40,823 bases of DNA from CAYTID01 sp964437735 (GCA_964437735.1 CAYTID010000011.1:1-40823); one strand, 5' to 3'; numbered from the stretch's first letter, positions 16,754 through 26,308 are shown. Made by a program: numbers and translations. Notes: generated by a model not told the origin, from the letters alone.

Positions 16754-16846
16754 GAAGTTATTGAAGCCAAAGTGTCGTCAATTAAATAATACGCTCGGGA
16801 GGCGGATTAAGTAAAATAAAAGACTGGCGCTTTGGCTTTTATTTTA
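16754..16846 (+). ncRNA. Candidate small RNA of about 90 nt
   Basis: Starts at a strong promoter and ends in a terminator-like stem. AAGCCAAAG (16764-16772) pairs perfectly with CTTTGGCTT (16830-16838), extended to 11 bp in RNA by a U-G and a G-C pair, enclosing 50-odd nt that include CGC-TCGGGAG-GCG. It is followed by TTATTTTA. A second palindrome, TAAAATAAAAG (16812-16822) with CTTTTATTTTA (16836-16846), can form at the 3' end and may terminate both this RNA and the leftward pdaD message. No ribosome site or sensible reading frame is present. It lies in the only gap between luxR-type and pdaD genes. Not a recognised RNA family. Confidence 0.45.
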
Positions 16847-17389
16847 TGGTAAGAAAATCGCAGCAGAGAGAACAGTTGTCCAGAGACCGTTTTTATCTCC
16901 TTCGGCTGATTGTGTAATATTGTATGTTTTAACTATTTTTCCGCTCATTTTGTACAATTTTTCCCGTTCATCCCACGCCTGGTCAGGATTGAATTCTAAA
17001 CCGAGTGTGCTTGCCAACATAGATGCCGCGAGGTCTTCTGCATACTCACCGGCTTTCTCGTCGGTTTCACCGAACGGATGGTGCTCTGATAGATATCCGT
17101 ACGCTGCTGCGTCTGCAGGTGTTGCTACACCAATTGAAGCAGCAATTAATCGGTTTGGTTCATTGGTAGAGTTGCGAGCCATCACGCAAAATGTAATTTG
17201 ACCCGGCTGAAGAATCCTGACGCCTTCCTCCACTGATATTCTCTTGCAACCCGGCGGGAAGATACTCGATACTGTGACTAAATTACATTTTTCAATCTTA
17301 GCATCTCTTAATGCCAACTCGAAAGATTGCAAATAATCTTTGTGCCGACCTACGCCTTTTGTAAAAAAAATCTTTGTTGCTATGTCCAA
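16844..17389 (-). CDS. pdaD: Pyruvoyl-dependent arginine decarboxylase
   Basis: Decarboxylates arginine to agmatine for polyamine synthesis, using a pyruvoyl group made by self-cleavage rather than PLP. The 181-residue proenzyme has the cleavage site VSSIFPPG at 40-47, with the cut expected between S41 and S42, the GxGxH-like start (KGVGRHKDY), FCVMARNSTNEP and the catalytic-Glu region HPFGETDEKAGEYAEDLA. Length fits the family. Start ATG 17389 is 15 nt after the tyrS stop, so it is the last gene of smpB-tyrS-pdaD. The stop codon lies within the palindrome that also ends the small RNA. Confidence 0.95.
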   Translation of the reverse strand: MDIATKIFFTKGVGRHKDYLQSFELALRDAKIEKCNLVTVSSIFPPGCKRISVEEGVRILQPGQITFCVMARNSTNEPNRLIAASIGVATPADAAAYGYLSEHHPFGETDEKAGEYAEDLAASMLASTLGLEFNPDQAWDEREKLYKMSGKIVKTYNITQSAEGDKNGLWTTVLSAAIFLP

Positions 17390-17404
17390 TTAATCAACTC
17401 CGTT

Positions 17405-18625
17405 TTATTGTTTTTGTTTGTTTTTTACAATTTTTAAAAATTTCCTTTTTCCGACTTTCATAATCAAAGAATCTTCAATGCTGATTAAACGATTAAAATC
17501 TGTAATACGTTCATTGTTGATGCTTAATCCTCCTTGTTCGATTAATCTCCGTGCTTCACTTTTTGATGTTACCAAATTTGAATCGGTCAGTAATTGTAAA
17601 ATGTTGATATTGTCGACTCCCGAATCTATTATGTACTCATCGATGTCGTCAGGAATTTCTTTTTGCTTGAATATTTTATCGAATTCTTCCTCTGCATTCG
17701 CGGCAGCTTCTTTCGACCAGTAGATGGATACGAGTTCACGAGCCAAACGCCGTTTCTCGTCTCTCGGATGTGCCGCAATCTCTTCCTTGATCTTCATTAA
17801 ATCTTTCTCATTAATATCAGTAGAGAGGAGAAAATATTCAAATATAAGATTGTCGGGGATTGATAACGTTTTACCATAAATATCTTTCGGTGAATCAGTG
17901 ATACCGATGTAATTATCGAGCGACTTGCTCATTTTCTCTTTGCCATCAGTTCCGGTCAATATAGGCATCATCAACGCAACCTGCGGCTCAATTCCGAATT
18001 CCCTCTGGATATCTCTACCGACTAACAGATTGAATTTTTGATCTGTACCCCCCAACTCCACATCCGATTTAATTGCGACGGAGTCCATTGCTTGTGCGAG
18101 GGGATATAAAAACTCATGAATACTTATCGGCTCGCCGCCTCGGTATCGTTCCTCGAAATCGTTCCGCTCAAGCATTCTTGCAACCGTGTATTTTCCCGCA
18201 AGGTTAATAACGTCGGCAAAATTCATTTTTCCGAGCCACTCTGAATTGTATAACATTTTGATATTTTTTGCAGAGAGGATTTTTGTTGCTTGCTCGAAAT
18301 ACGTTTGTCCATTTTGGCGGGTCTCTTTAAGAGTCAGGGCAGGACGGGTTTTGCTTTTTCCTGACGGGTCGCCGATCATGCCTGTAAAATCGCCTATGAT
18401 TAATATTGCCTCGTGTCCTAAATCCTGAAAGTGCCGCAATTTACGAAGGACTACCGAGTGCCCCAAATGTAAGTCGGGACGGCTCGGATCGCACCCAAGC
18501 TTTACGATCAGAGGTTTGTTAGTTTTGCAGGATCGTTCCAATTTTTCAACAAGGTGTTCTTCAGGAATGATTTCCGATACACCCCGTTTGATGTGATCCA
18601 TTTGCTCATTTACATTCGGGAACAA
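17405..18625 (-). CDS. tyrS: Tyrosyl-tRNA synthetase
   Basis: Charges tRNA-Tyr. The 406-residue protein is the TyrZ-like class: class I signature HLGH in PDLHLGHS, the KMSKS loop as KMSKS (GKEKMSKSLDNY), and a C-terminal S4 RNA-binding domain (SKSEARRLIEQGGLSINN). Start is TTG at 18625, supported by AAGGAG at 18640-18635 with a 9-nt spacer; an in-frame ATG at 18601 has no such site. It follows smpB by 20 nt. Confidence 0.96.
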   Translation of the reverse strand: MFPNVNEQMDHIKRGVSEIIPEEHLVEKLERSCKTNKPLIVKLGCDPSRPDLHLGHSVVLRKLRHFQDLGHEAILIIGDFTGMIGDPSGKSKTRPALTLKETRQNGQTYFEQATKILSAKNIKMLYNSEWLGKMNFADVINLAGKYTVARMLERNDFEERYRGGEPISIHEFLYPLAQAMDSVAIKSDVELGGTDQKFNLLVGRDIQREFGIEPQVALMMPILTGTDGKEKMSKSLDNYIGITDSPKDIYGKTLSIPDNLIFEYFLLSTDINEKDLMKIKEEIAAHPRDEKRRLARELVSIYWSKEAAANAEEEFDKIFKQKEIPDDIDEYIIDSGVDNINILQLLTDSNLVTSKSEARRLIEQGGLSINNERITDFNRLISIEDSLIMKVGKRKFLKIVKNKQKQ

Positions 18626-18645
18626 TAATTATTTCTCCTTGAAAG

Positions 18646-19107
18646 TTAAAAACCGTATTTGCGTTTTACTTCTCTTTCGGTTTCGCGTTTTGCTATCGAT
18701 TCCCGCTTATCAAAAGATTTTTTTCCTTTTACCAAAGCAAGTTCGACTTTAATTTTATTTTTTTTTAAATATATTTTTAAGGGAATTAATGTAAGTCCTT
18801 TTTCGCTTGTTTTTCCGATGAGGCGTCGTATTTCGCGTTTATGTAATAGTAATTTTCTGACACGCTTTGGTTCGTGATTATTAATATTACCCTGATCGAA
18901 AGGACTAATATGCATATTGTGGAGGAAAACCTCTCCACTTTTAATATTTGCAAAGCTATCCTGCAAATTTGCATTGCCTGCACGTAGTGATTTGACTTCA
19001 GTTCCTCTAAGCGATATTCCGGATTCGTACGTTTCGATTACAAAGTAATCGTGTAACGCTTTTCGGTTTGAAATGAGGACTTTTTCTTCGCTTTGTTCAG
19101 CTGCCAT
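18646..19107 (-). CDS. smpB: SsrA-binding protein SmpB
   Basis: Binds tmRNA and carries it to stalled ribosomes for trans-translation. From ATG 19107 the protein is 153 residues, matching the family, with the N-terminal LISNRKALHDYFVIETYESGI (split: ISNRKALHDYF then YESGISLRGTEVKSLR), NLQDSFANI, the HISPFDQGN block, and the basic tail IAKRETEREVKRK. The frame is open 28 codons further upstream, but that stretch (NIKKKELIQKF...) is not SmpB-like. First gene of the smpB-tyrS-pdaD group. The ssrA gene itself is not in the window. Confidence 0.95.
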   Translation of the reverse strand: MAAEQSEEKVLISNRKALHDYFVIETYESGISLRGTEVKSLRAGNANLQDSFANIKSGEVFLHNMHISPFDQGNINNHEPKRVRKLLLHKREIRRLIGKTSEKGLTLIPLKIYLKKNKIKVELALVKGKKSFDKRESIAKRETEREVKRKYGF

Positions 19108-19161
19108 TTTTTCTATCGTGTTGCAATTATAATCAAATTCTAAAAAAAATACAATAAATTT

Positions 19162-19190
19162 TTGAATTAATTCCTTTTTTTTTATATTCA
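19162..19190 (+). promoter_or_regulatory. Possible promoter of the class I aldolase
   Basis: TTGAAT (19162-19167), 17-nt spacer containing nine Ts, TATTCA (19185-19190). About 30 nt before the ATG, which is preceded by AAGGTGAG as ribosome-binding site. The -10 is weak. Confidence 0.3.
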
Positions 19191-19221
19191 AACAGTATAA
19201 AAACTAAATCAAGGTGAGAAA

Positions 19222-20277
19222 ATGAATCTAAACGAAATTCAAAAGTTTTTGGAAAATGAAGGAGATACCCTCTTAAATCATAAATGTTTAGGAATCCCGA
19301 AAGAATTGCTGCATCTTCCCGGCCCGGATTTCGTAGATAGGATATTTTCATTATCTGACCGGTCGATACCTGTGTTAAGAAGCATTCAAACACTTTTCGG
19401 TACAGGCAGATTAGCGGGGACGGGATATTTATCGATCCTTCCGGTCGATCAGGGAATTGAACATACCGCAGGAGCTTCATTTGCCCCCAATCCTGTTTAT
19501 TTTGATTCAAACAAAATTGTCGAGCTGGCAATTGAAGGCGGTTGTAACGCCGTTGCTTCAACTTTGGGAGTTTTAAGTTCAGTCGCACGAAAATATGCTC
19601 ACAAAATACCTTTCGTACTAAAATTTAATCACAATGAATTGTTAACTTATCCGAATAAGCACGATCAAATTGTTTTTGCAAACATTAAACAAGCTTACGA
19701 TTTAGGGGCAGTTGCAGTTGGCGCAACAATTTATTTTGGTTCAGAAGAATCTTCACGACAGATACAGGAAGTAAGCGATATGTTCCACGTTGCACACGAG
19801 ATGGGATTGGCAACAATACTTTGGTGCTACTTAAGGAATCCGGCTTTTAGCACACCGGAAAAAGATTACCACGTGGCTGCCGATTTAACAGGACAGGCAA
19901 ACCATCTGGGAGTAACTATCGGAGCTGATATAATTAAGCAAAAGCTGCCTGAAAACAATGGTGGATTTACAGCATTGAAGTTCGGTAAATCGCATAAAAA
20001 AATGTATACAGAATTATGTACTGATCACCCGATAGATTTAACCAGGTATCAGGTTGCCAACCAGTATATGGGAAGAATAGGTTTAATAAATTCCGGCGGC
20101 GCTTCGGGTGAGAATGATATGAAGGAAGCCGTCAAAACAGCCGTCATTAACAAACGTGCCGGTGGGATGGGATTGATATCGGGACGAAAAGCATTTCAGC
20201 GCCCGATGAAGGATGGTGTAAACATATTAAACGCGATTCAGGATGTTTATTTGTGTAAAGAAATCACGATTGCATAG
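19222..20277 (+). CDS. Class I fructose-bisphosphate aldolase (archaeal/FbaB type)
   Basis: Splits or forms fructose 1,6-bisphosphate by a Schiff-base mechanism in glycolysis/gluconeogenesis. The 351-residue protein has the FbaB layout: LPVDQGIEH (substrate site), VLKFNHNE, AVGATIYFGS, the Schiff-base lysine K239 in GADIIKQKLP, and GLINSGGASGEND plus GGMGLISGRKAFQRP for phosphate binding. Length equals E. coli FbaB (350). It is monocistronic, divergent from smpB. The role as main aldolase or in gluconeogenesis cannot be told here. Confidence 0.92.
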   Translation: MNLNEIQKFLENEGDTLLNHKCLGIPKELLHLPGPDFVDRIFSLSDRSIPVLRSIQTLFGTGRLAGTGYLSILPVDQGIEHTAGASFAPNPVYFDSNKIVELAIEGGCNAVASTLGVLSSVARKYAHKIPFVLKFNHNELLTYPNKHDQIVFANIKQAYDLGAVAVGATIYFGSEESSRQIQEVSDMFHVAHEMGLATILWCYLRNPAFSTPEKDYHVAADLTGQANHLGVTIGADIIKQKLPENNGGFTALKFGKSHKKMYTELCTDHPIDLTRYQVANQYMGRIGLINSGGASGENDMKEAVKTAVINKRAGGMGLISGRKAFQRPMKDGVNILNAIQDVYLCKEITIA

Positions 20278-21169
20278 ATTGATATTTTTTATCCGTTGAT
20301 TAGGGAATGTCCTGTTTGTAGCGCCACAGGCGCGCGACCTGTTGTCATTGTTTAGTCCGCTACTACGGAGCTTGTATGGTTTTATATTCTACAAACATTC
20401 CGTCCCAACGGGACTTGATTTATGGCTGGATAAAATTTTTAATTCTACGAATAATATTTTTACAAATTGAAAATCGACAATTGACAATTGATCGTTGATC
20501 ATTGATCATTGTTACTCACGTCGTCATCTTGAGTAGTCCAACTAATGTATTAACCACCACAGGAAGTATCGAAAGATGTTCATTGCTTGGCGTATTGCTG
20601 GCCAAGGAACGTTTTATGTTTTGACAATTTACAAATGACCAGTGACTAATGACTATTTTCTTCAACGCAGAGTTTTCGGAGTTTTCGCAAAGCACGCAGA
20701 GAATTGTCGTACGATAAACTTTAGTTTGTCGAAACTCCCCTTTCACGCAAAGCTGCAAAGCAAAATTACACAACACTATTGCCAATTGCCAATTGACCAT
20801 TGATCATTGTTCATTGTTTTTTTAACAGTCTGTCCCTACGGGACTAGAATTTCAACAAGCCATAAATCCGTAGTTGTTTAGTTTTATACCTAGTGAACAG
20901 AACCCCAATACAAAATTATTAATCTATCATGTAAACTCCGTAGGAGTGCCCTGTTTGTAGATTTAAAAAACCAAACGATTCGATAGCGCCGTAGGTGCGA
21001 CCTGTTGACAGTTTAGCCCGCTCCTATGGAGCTTGTATGGTTTTGTTTGGTTTTATATTCTACAAACATTCCGTCCCTACGGGACTAGGTTTATGGCGGG
21101 ATAAAATTTTTTAATTCTACAAATTATCTTTTTACAAATTGACCATTGATCATTGTTCATTGTTATTTA
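20278..21169. repeat. Interspersed repeat field, about 890 nt, no gene
   Basis: Two related units are recognisable: A at about 20303-20470 and B at about 20938-21142. Both share TGTTTGTAG near the left end, GGAGCTTGTATGGTTTT in the middle, TCTACAAACATTCCGTCCC, ACGGGACT, and TTATGGC.GGATAAAAT on the right. TTTGTAG at the left and CTACAAA at the right make each unit roughly palindromic. A partial copy (CTGTCCCTACGGGACTAG) is at about 20828. Runs of ATTGATCATTG-like units occur at about 20480-20515, 20785-20820 and 21140-21165. A frame of 94 codons on the minus strand within this field is composed of repeat sequence and is not a gene. Confidence 0.7.
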
Positions 21170-23461
21170 TTATTGCAGCAGTTCCCTGATCCGTTTTGAA
21201 AAATCTCCGATCTTAAATGGCTTTGACAAAAACATTACACCAGGCTTCGATAACAAATTCTCAAGTATGTTAAGGTCTGCATAACCGCTCACAAATAAAA
21301 ATTTTATGTCTCCTTTCTCCTTATACATCCTATCATATAATTCTTTTCCATTCATCTTTGGCATTTGTACATCGGATATTATAAGGGAAATATTGTCAAT
21401 ATTTTCATGAAATTTTAACAATCCTTCTTCACCGTTGTTCGCACAGATTACATCATAGCCAAAATCTTTTAGCAAAGTCTCAATCATGTTTCGCATATCG
21501 GAATCATCTTCAACCAACAAAACAGTTTCAGATCCCTTTTGGAGATTCATTTTTTCTATTTGTACTGATGATTCGAGTTCCTCCTCTACGGTTGGTAAAT
21601 AAAAATAAAAAGTTGTCCCTTTTCCGATATTACTTGTTACGCCAATACAACCTTGATGCTGTCCTATAATTCCGTGAACCATCGAGAGTCCTAATCCTGT
21701 TCCTTTGCCGATTTCTTTAGTCGTAAAAAAAGGCTCAAAAATTTTCACAATATTTTCTTCGTCAATACCGCAACCGGTGTCGGATATTGATATTTTATTA
21801 TAAAATCCGGGTTGGAGTGCGGGATACGAAATACAAAATTTATCATCCAAGTAAGCATTTTCGGTAACAATCGTAAGTTTTCCTCTGTCGGGCATAGCAT
21901 CGCGGGCATTGATACACAAGTTCATGATCACCTGTTCGATCTGGGCGGGATCACCTTTCATGTTTTTTAAATTTTGTCCGGGTATAAAATTAATTTCAAT
22001 ATGCTCGCCGAGAGTTTTTCCGAGTAATTTCAACAAGTCCGTTATCAGAATATTAATATTTATTATGCGTAACTCGAGTATCTGTTTACGTGAAAATGCG
22101 AGGAGTTGACGCGTGATACGGTTAGCTCGTTCACTCAACTGGTGAATCCTGCTTATCATATCGTAAAAAGGATGGTGCGTTTCAATTTTTGAAAGTAATA
22201 TATCGGTATATCCGATAATTCCACCCAGTACGTTATTAAAATCGTGTGCTATGCCACTTGAAAGCTGTCCGAGACTTTCCATTTTTTGTGCCTGGAGCAA
22301 TTGCTTCTCGAGCAGCTTGAGAGGCGTGTTATCGAAGATGTATGCTGTAATTTCCACGAGGTTATCGTTGGAATCGAATTTTCCAATCACATTTTCAATA
22401 ATATGAATAGGAGTATCGTCATATCTTCTTAATTTTAAGGTATGATAATCCAGTTTTTTTCTATCTATTAAAAGCTTCAAAAAATCTTCTATTTCCTGAC
22501 TTGTGTAATAATAATCATACAAATTGGATTTTAACGCGGCTTTAGTTGAAGGAAATCTAAACATTTTTAAAAAAGCCGGATTGCAGTCTAAAATCTTTCC
22601 ATCAGGTGTGGCGATAATATTGCCGGTAAGGTCTTCTTCAAAAAACCGATGATATTTTTCTTCCGATTGTTCTAACAGTTTCAACGCCCGTTTGTTGTCT
22701 GAAATATCGCGACATAATCCACCGACAGCCCAAATCCCATTATTCCGGACAAGCGGATATAAAGTATACATGTGAAAATGTAGATCGTCGGACTGTGACA
22801 TTTCGTGTTCAAATATTATTTCTTTTTTTTGTTTAATAACTTCATGTAATTTTTCTAAATATACTTTTGCAAAGTCTTCGGCGTAAAGTTCCTTAATATT
22901 TAAACCAATAATTGAGCTAATACCTTGTTTTTCAAATTGTGCTATGTTACTGTTGCTGAATATATAATTTCCCTCAAGATCGAAAATAAAAATGTGGTCG
23001 GAAGAAGATTCGACTAAAGATCGGAATTTGTTTTCACTTTCAATAAGAGCAATTTCACTTTTGAGTTTGTCTTCTTTTGCTTTTTTTGTTTCGAGTGAAG
23101 ATTTTATTGCAGAATTCAACCGTACCATATGTTCTTTGATAACATAATCAGAAGCGCCGGCTTTTATACATTCTGCGGCAGTTTCTTCGTTTAACGAACC
23201 TGTTACTATTATAAATGGAATGTGTGGTTTTAAAAATTTTGTTATCATGAGAGCTTCAAGACCAGTAAATTCTGGCATGGAGTAGTCTGAAAGAATCAAA
23301 TCAGGTTCGTTTTTGGATAGTTCTTGTTTGAACGCATCCTGGTGCTCAACTTTTTTATAGTCAAAGTTAAAATTTCCTTTTTTCAGTTCGCGGATAATAA
23401 GTTCTAAATCTGCCGGTGAATCCTCTAGTATTAATAATTTTAATTTTTTTGAGATTTCCAT
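21170..23461 (-). CDS. Hybrid sensor histidine kinase (REC-PAS-PAS-HisKA-HATPase-REC)
   Basis: A 763-residue signalling protein without membrane segments, thus probably cytoplasmic. Order: N-terminal receiver with D59 as phosphoacceptor (LILSDYSMPE) and K in YVIKEHM; PAS about 145-260 (HIFIFDLEGNYIFSN); PAS about 270-385 (NIIATPDGKILDCNPAF); HisKA with SSGIAHDFNNVLGG; HATPase with NARDAMPDRG, DTGCGIDE and FFTTKEIGKGTGLGLS; C-terminal receiver with LIISDVQMPKMNG. Having receivers at both ends suggests it takes phosphate from another kinase and passes it inwards. No partner regulator remains next to it except the relic at 23503-23685. Signal unknown. Confidence 0.92.
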   Translation of the reverse strand: MEISKKLKLLILEDSPADLELIIRELKKGNFNFDYKKVEHQDAFKQELSKNEPDLILSDYSMPEFTGLEALMITKFLKPHIPFIIVTGSLNEETAAECIKAGASDYVIKEHMVRLNSAIKSSLETKKAKEDKLKSEIALIESENKFRSLVESSSDHIFIFDLEGNYIFSNSNIAQFEKQGISSIIGLNIKELYAEDFAKVYLEKLHEVIKQKKEIIFEHEMSQSDDLHFHMYTLYPLVRNNGIWAVGGLCRDISDNKRALKLLEQSEEKYHRFFEEDLTGNIIATPDGKILDCNPAFLKMFRFPSTKAALKSNLYDYYYTSQEIEDFLKLLIDRKKLDYHTLKLRRYDDTPIHIIENVIGKFDSNDNLVEITAYIFDNTPLKLLEKQLLQAQKMESLGQLSSGIAHDFNNVLGGIIGYTDILLSKIETHHPFYDMISRIHQLSERANRITRQLLAFSRKQILELRIININILITDLLKLLGKTLGEHIEINFIPGQNLKNMKGDPAQIEQVIMNLCINARDAMPDRGKLTIVTENAYLDDKFCISYPALQPGFYNKISISDTGCGIDEENIVKIFEPFFTTKEIGKGTGLGLSMVHGIIGQHQGCIGVTSNIGKGTTFYFYLPTVEEELESSVQIEKMNLQKGSETVLLVEDDSDMRNMIETLLKDFGYDVICANNGEEGLLKFHENIDNISLIISDVQMPKMNGKELYDRMYKEKGDIKFLFVSGYADLNILENLLSKPGVMFLSKPFKIGDFSKRIRELLQ

Positions 23462-23502
23462 AAACTTCCTTCGCGGATTTATTCATTTATTTCGTGAATT
23501 CG

Positions 23503-23685
23503 TTAATATGGAACCAATAAGATCCCACCATTGTAACTATATTTAATAATTTTTTTATAATCCACGGCTTTGATCACATAACTGTTTGCCCCGTGATTAA
23601 AGCTTCGGTTATTATCCTGTTGACCATCTGTTGCTTCGCGGAGGGTATCTCCTTGAAAGCGTTTCTTCCCAACCTCTAAAAATTC
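23503..23685 (-). pseudogene. Relic of a response-regulator receiver domain (Rcp1-like)
   Basis: Reading the minus strand from 23685, 60 codons run without a stop to TAA at 23503-23505. The section HGANSYVIKAVDYKKII matches the typical last third of stand-alone receivers of the Rcp1 type (GANSYIVKPVDF), with the expected Lys, but Pro is replaced by Ala. There is no start codon or acidic pocket, and a TAG lies four codons upstream, so the first two thirds are lost. It sits 42 nt upstream of the hybrid kinase on the same strand, where a partner regulator would be expected. The rest of the gap 23686-23863 shows no feature. Confidence 0.5.
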
Positions 23686-23863
23686 TTTACTCCGCTAGAA
23701 ATATATATTATTATAAATTTCTTGCAAAGTATTTTGAATTTCTTCACAGAAGCTCTGTTTTGATCAGTCCTAAAAAATTTATCTATCCTTAACATTCTAA
23801 ATTTGTGGAATAATATTATTAATTGCAATTCCTGAAATTATAAGATATATTTGAAAAAAATTT

Positions 23864-26308
23864 ATGTCACGACCGGTAAAAATAATCCTAGGGGTCTCCC
23901 TCAGTCTGATAACAATAATTGTTGCGATATTTTTCTTTTTTAGGTATCAAATCCAAAAATCGTTTCCTGAATATGAGGGAGATGTGGTTGTATCCAGATT
24001 AAATAAAAATGTAAAAATATACAGAGATAATTATGGAATCCCTTATATTTTTGCCGAAAATGAACATGATTTGATGTTTATAGCAGGTTATGTTCATGCT
24101 CAAGACCGTCTATGGCAGATGGATTTATTCAGACGAACGGCAGAGGGCCGCCTGTCGGAGGTATTTGGCGAAAAAACTTTTGAAATCGATAAAATGTTCA
24201 GAACACTGAATTTTTCAGAAGTGTGCCGTAAAATCGAGAACTCGTTGCCGGATGATGTAACCGAAGCAATGAATGCATATGCTGCAGGTATAAATTTTTA
24301 TATTTACAATTCAAAGGGAAAATATCCTGTAGAATTTGATATGCTTGGTTATGAACCTTATGAGTGGAAAATAAAACATTCACTTTTGCTTTCACGCCTG
24401 ATGGCTTGGGATTTGAATTTTTCCTGGTGGGTTGATTTAACATTCGGAAGATTAGCAGAGAAGGTTGACCTGCAAAAAGCCGTTGAAGCATTTCCCGCTT
24501 ATTCGGATAAAAGTCCCGCAATTGTTGAAAGCGAAAAGAAAAAATCTGTTTTTAAAAATATTCCGGTTGCAAAAATTATTTCATCTGCCGGATTGACTGA
24601 AGTCTATAAATCTTATAAAGATTTTTTCGGAACGGGAGGATGGGACGTTGGGAGCAATTCATGGGTGATCGGCGCTGAACTTTCAAAAAGCGGAATGCCT
24701 ATACTAGCCAACGATCCTCATCTGGAATTACCCTCTCCGTCAAAATGGTATGAGGTATATTTTTCGGCGCCGGGATGGAATGTTTCGGGCTTTACAATTC
24801 CGGGTTCCCCATTTATTATTATCGGACAGAATGAAAATATATCGTGGGGACTTACAAATGCCATGATTGATGAAACTGATTTTTATATAGAAATGCTCGA
24901 CAGCACAACAACAGGGAATTACATTTTTAATAATAAATCAATGCCGATGAAAATCAGAAAAGAGATTATATACATCGGTAAAAAAGATAGCGTTGAATAC
25001 GAGGTTAGAGAAACTCATAACGGTCCTGTTATTTCAGATATACATCCTTCAAAATCGAAGCTGCAATTTAGTGACAAAAAATTTGAAATTACGATGAGAT
25101 GGTTGGGATTTGAAACTAGCAATGAGCCGGAAGCTTTTTATAATATGAATAAAGCAAAAAACCGTAAAGAATTTGAAGAAGGTGTTAAGCTTATAAGTGT
25201 GCCCGGGCAAAATATTATTTTTGCAGATACAAATGGGAATATCGGATATTGGCTGACAGCTAAAGTTCCTGTAAGGGCAAAAGTTAATCCGATATTTCCG
25301 TTGCCGGGCTGGACAGATGAATACCAGTGGAAAGGTTTTGTTCCTTTTGAAAAACTTCCGCGCTTGTTGAATCCAAAAGAGGGATTCATCGCTACTGCCA
25401 ACAATAAAATTATCGACAGTTACCCGGAATTTATATCGAATTTATACATGCCTCCGTCACGAATAATCAGAATAAGAGAATTGTTAACTTCTATAAAAAA
25501 ATTCGATGTAACAGATTTCCAAAATATTCAACTCGATTATTTATCGCCTCATTCAAGGGATTTGACTCATCTGATAATACAGGTTTACGAAGCTAAATCC
25601 GTGACCGATCCCGAAATAGTACAAGGGCTTGATTATTTAAAAAACTGGGATTATAAGCACGAAAAGACGGATATCGCTACCTCGATTTTCAATACGTTCT
25701 TAATCAAATTTATTGGGAATGTTTTTAGGGATGAAATGGGTGAAGATTTGTTCAGCGACTACGTGCAATTTTCTGCTTTACCTTTGAATGCCCTCGACAA
25801 TTTAATTACATCGGGTAATTCAGTCTGGTTCGATAACATCGAGACAGAAGAAATAGAAACGATGGAAGTTATTTTACAACAAAGTATGGCTGAGGCAATT
25901 AAAGAACTTCAAATGCTTTTTGGAAAGGATACTAAGGACTGGCAATGGGGTAACTTGCATACTGTAACATTCAGGCATCCGCTTGGCAGACGTACGGAAT
26001 TGGAAAAGATATTTAATGTCGGACCGTTTCCGTTTGGAGGTTCTATTTCGACTGTCAATGTTGCCGCGTACAGATTAAACAAACCGTTTGAAAGTTTTGT
26101 GGGACCTTCGATGCGAATGATTGTGGATATGTCCAAGCCGCTCGAAAAATACAGCATAAACACAACCGGACAATCCGGGCAACCGCTTCACGAATATTAT
26201 AAGGACCAAACATTAATGTGGCGGAACGGTGAATATAAACGTGTGACAATGGTTAAAGACGAGATAGTAAATTCCGGGTGGAAGATGTTGGAATGTTATG
26301 TTTTCTGA
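23864..26308 (+). CDS. Penicillin acylase family protein (N-terminal nucleophile hydrolase)
   Basis: A secreted or membrane-anchored amidase precursor of 814 residues. Residues 8-26 are a hydrophobic anchor or signal. The alpha part includes AGYVHAQDRLWQMDLFRR (about 74-91). The precursor should cut itself before the new N-terminal Ser S264 in GSNSWVIG, followed by the oxyanion and pocket segments NDPHLELP and ISWGLTNAMIDETDFY. The beta part ends with the family's GQSGQPLHEYYKDQ stretch. Substrate may be acyl-homoserine lactones, beta-lactams or other amides; sequence does not decide. The last 11 nt overlap the sirtuin gene. Confidence 0.9.
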   Translation: MSRPVKIILGVSLSLITIIVAIFFFFRYQIQKSFPEYEGDVVVSRLNKNVKIYRDNYGIPYIFAENEHDLMFIAGYVHAQDRLWQMDLFRRTAEGRLSEVFGEKTFEIDKMFRTLNFSEVCRKIENSLPDDVTEAMNAYAAGINFYIYNSKGKYPVEFDMLGYEPYEWKIKHSLLLSRLMAWDLNFSWWVDLTFGRLAEKVDLQKAVEAFPAYSDKSPAIVESEKKKSVFKNIPVAKIISSAGLTEVYKSYKDFFGTGGWDVGSNSWVIGAELSKSGMPILANDPHLELPSPSKWYEVYFSAPGWNVSGFTIPGSPFIIIGQNENISWGLTNAMIDETDFYIEMLDSTTTGNYIFNNKSMPMKIRKEIIYIGKKDSVEYEVRETHNGPVISDIHPSKSKLQFSDKKFEITMRWLGFETSNEPEAFYNMNKAKNRKEFEEGVKLISVPGQNIIFADTNGNIGYWLTAKVPVRAKVNPIFPLPGWTDEYQWKGFVPFEKLPRLLNPKEGFIATANNKIIDSYPEFISNLYMPPSRIIRIRELLTSIKKFDVTDFQNIQLDYLSPHSRDLTHLIIQVYEAKSVTDPEIVQGLDYLKNWDYKHEKTDIATSIFNTFLIKFIGNVFRDEMGEDLFSDYVQFSALPLNALDNLITSGNSVWFDNIETEEIETMEVILQQSMAEAIKELQMLFGKDTKDWQWGNLHTVTFRHPLGRRTELEKIFNVGPFPFGGSISTVNVAAYRLNKPFESFVGPSMRMIVDMSKPLEKYSINTTGQSGQPLHEYYKDQTLMWRNGEYKRVTMVKDEIVNSGWKMLECYVF

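Noticed and set aside
20516..20800. 94-codon frame on the minus strand
   Set aside because: Made of repeat sequence in the interspersed repeat field; no start context or protein features.
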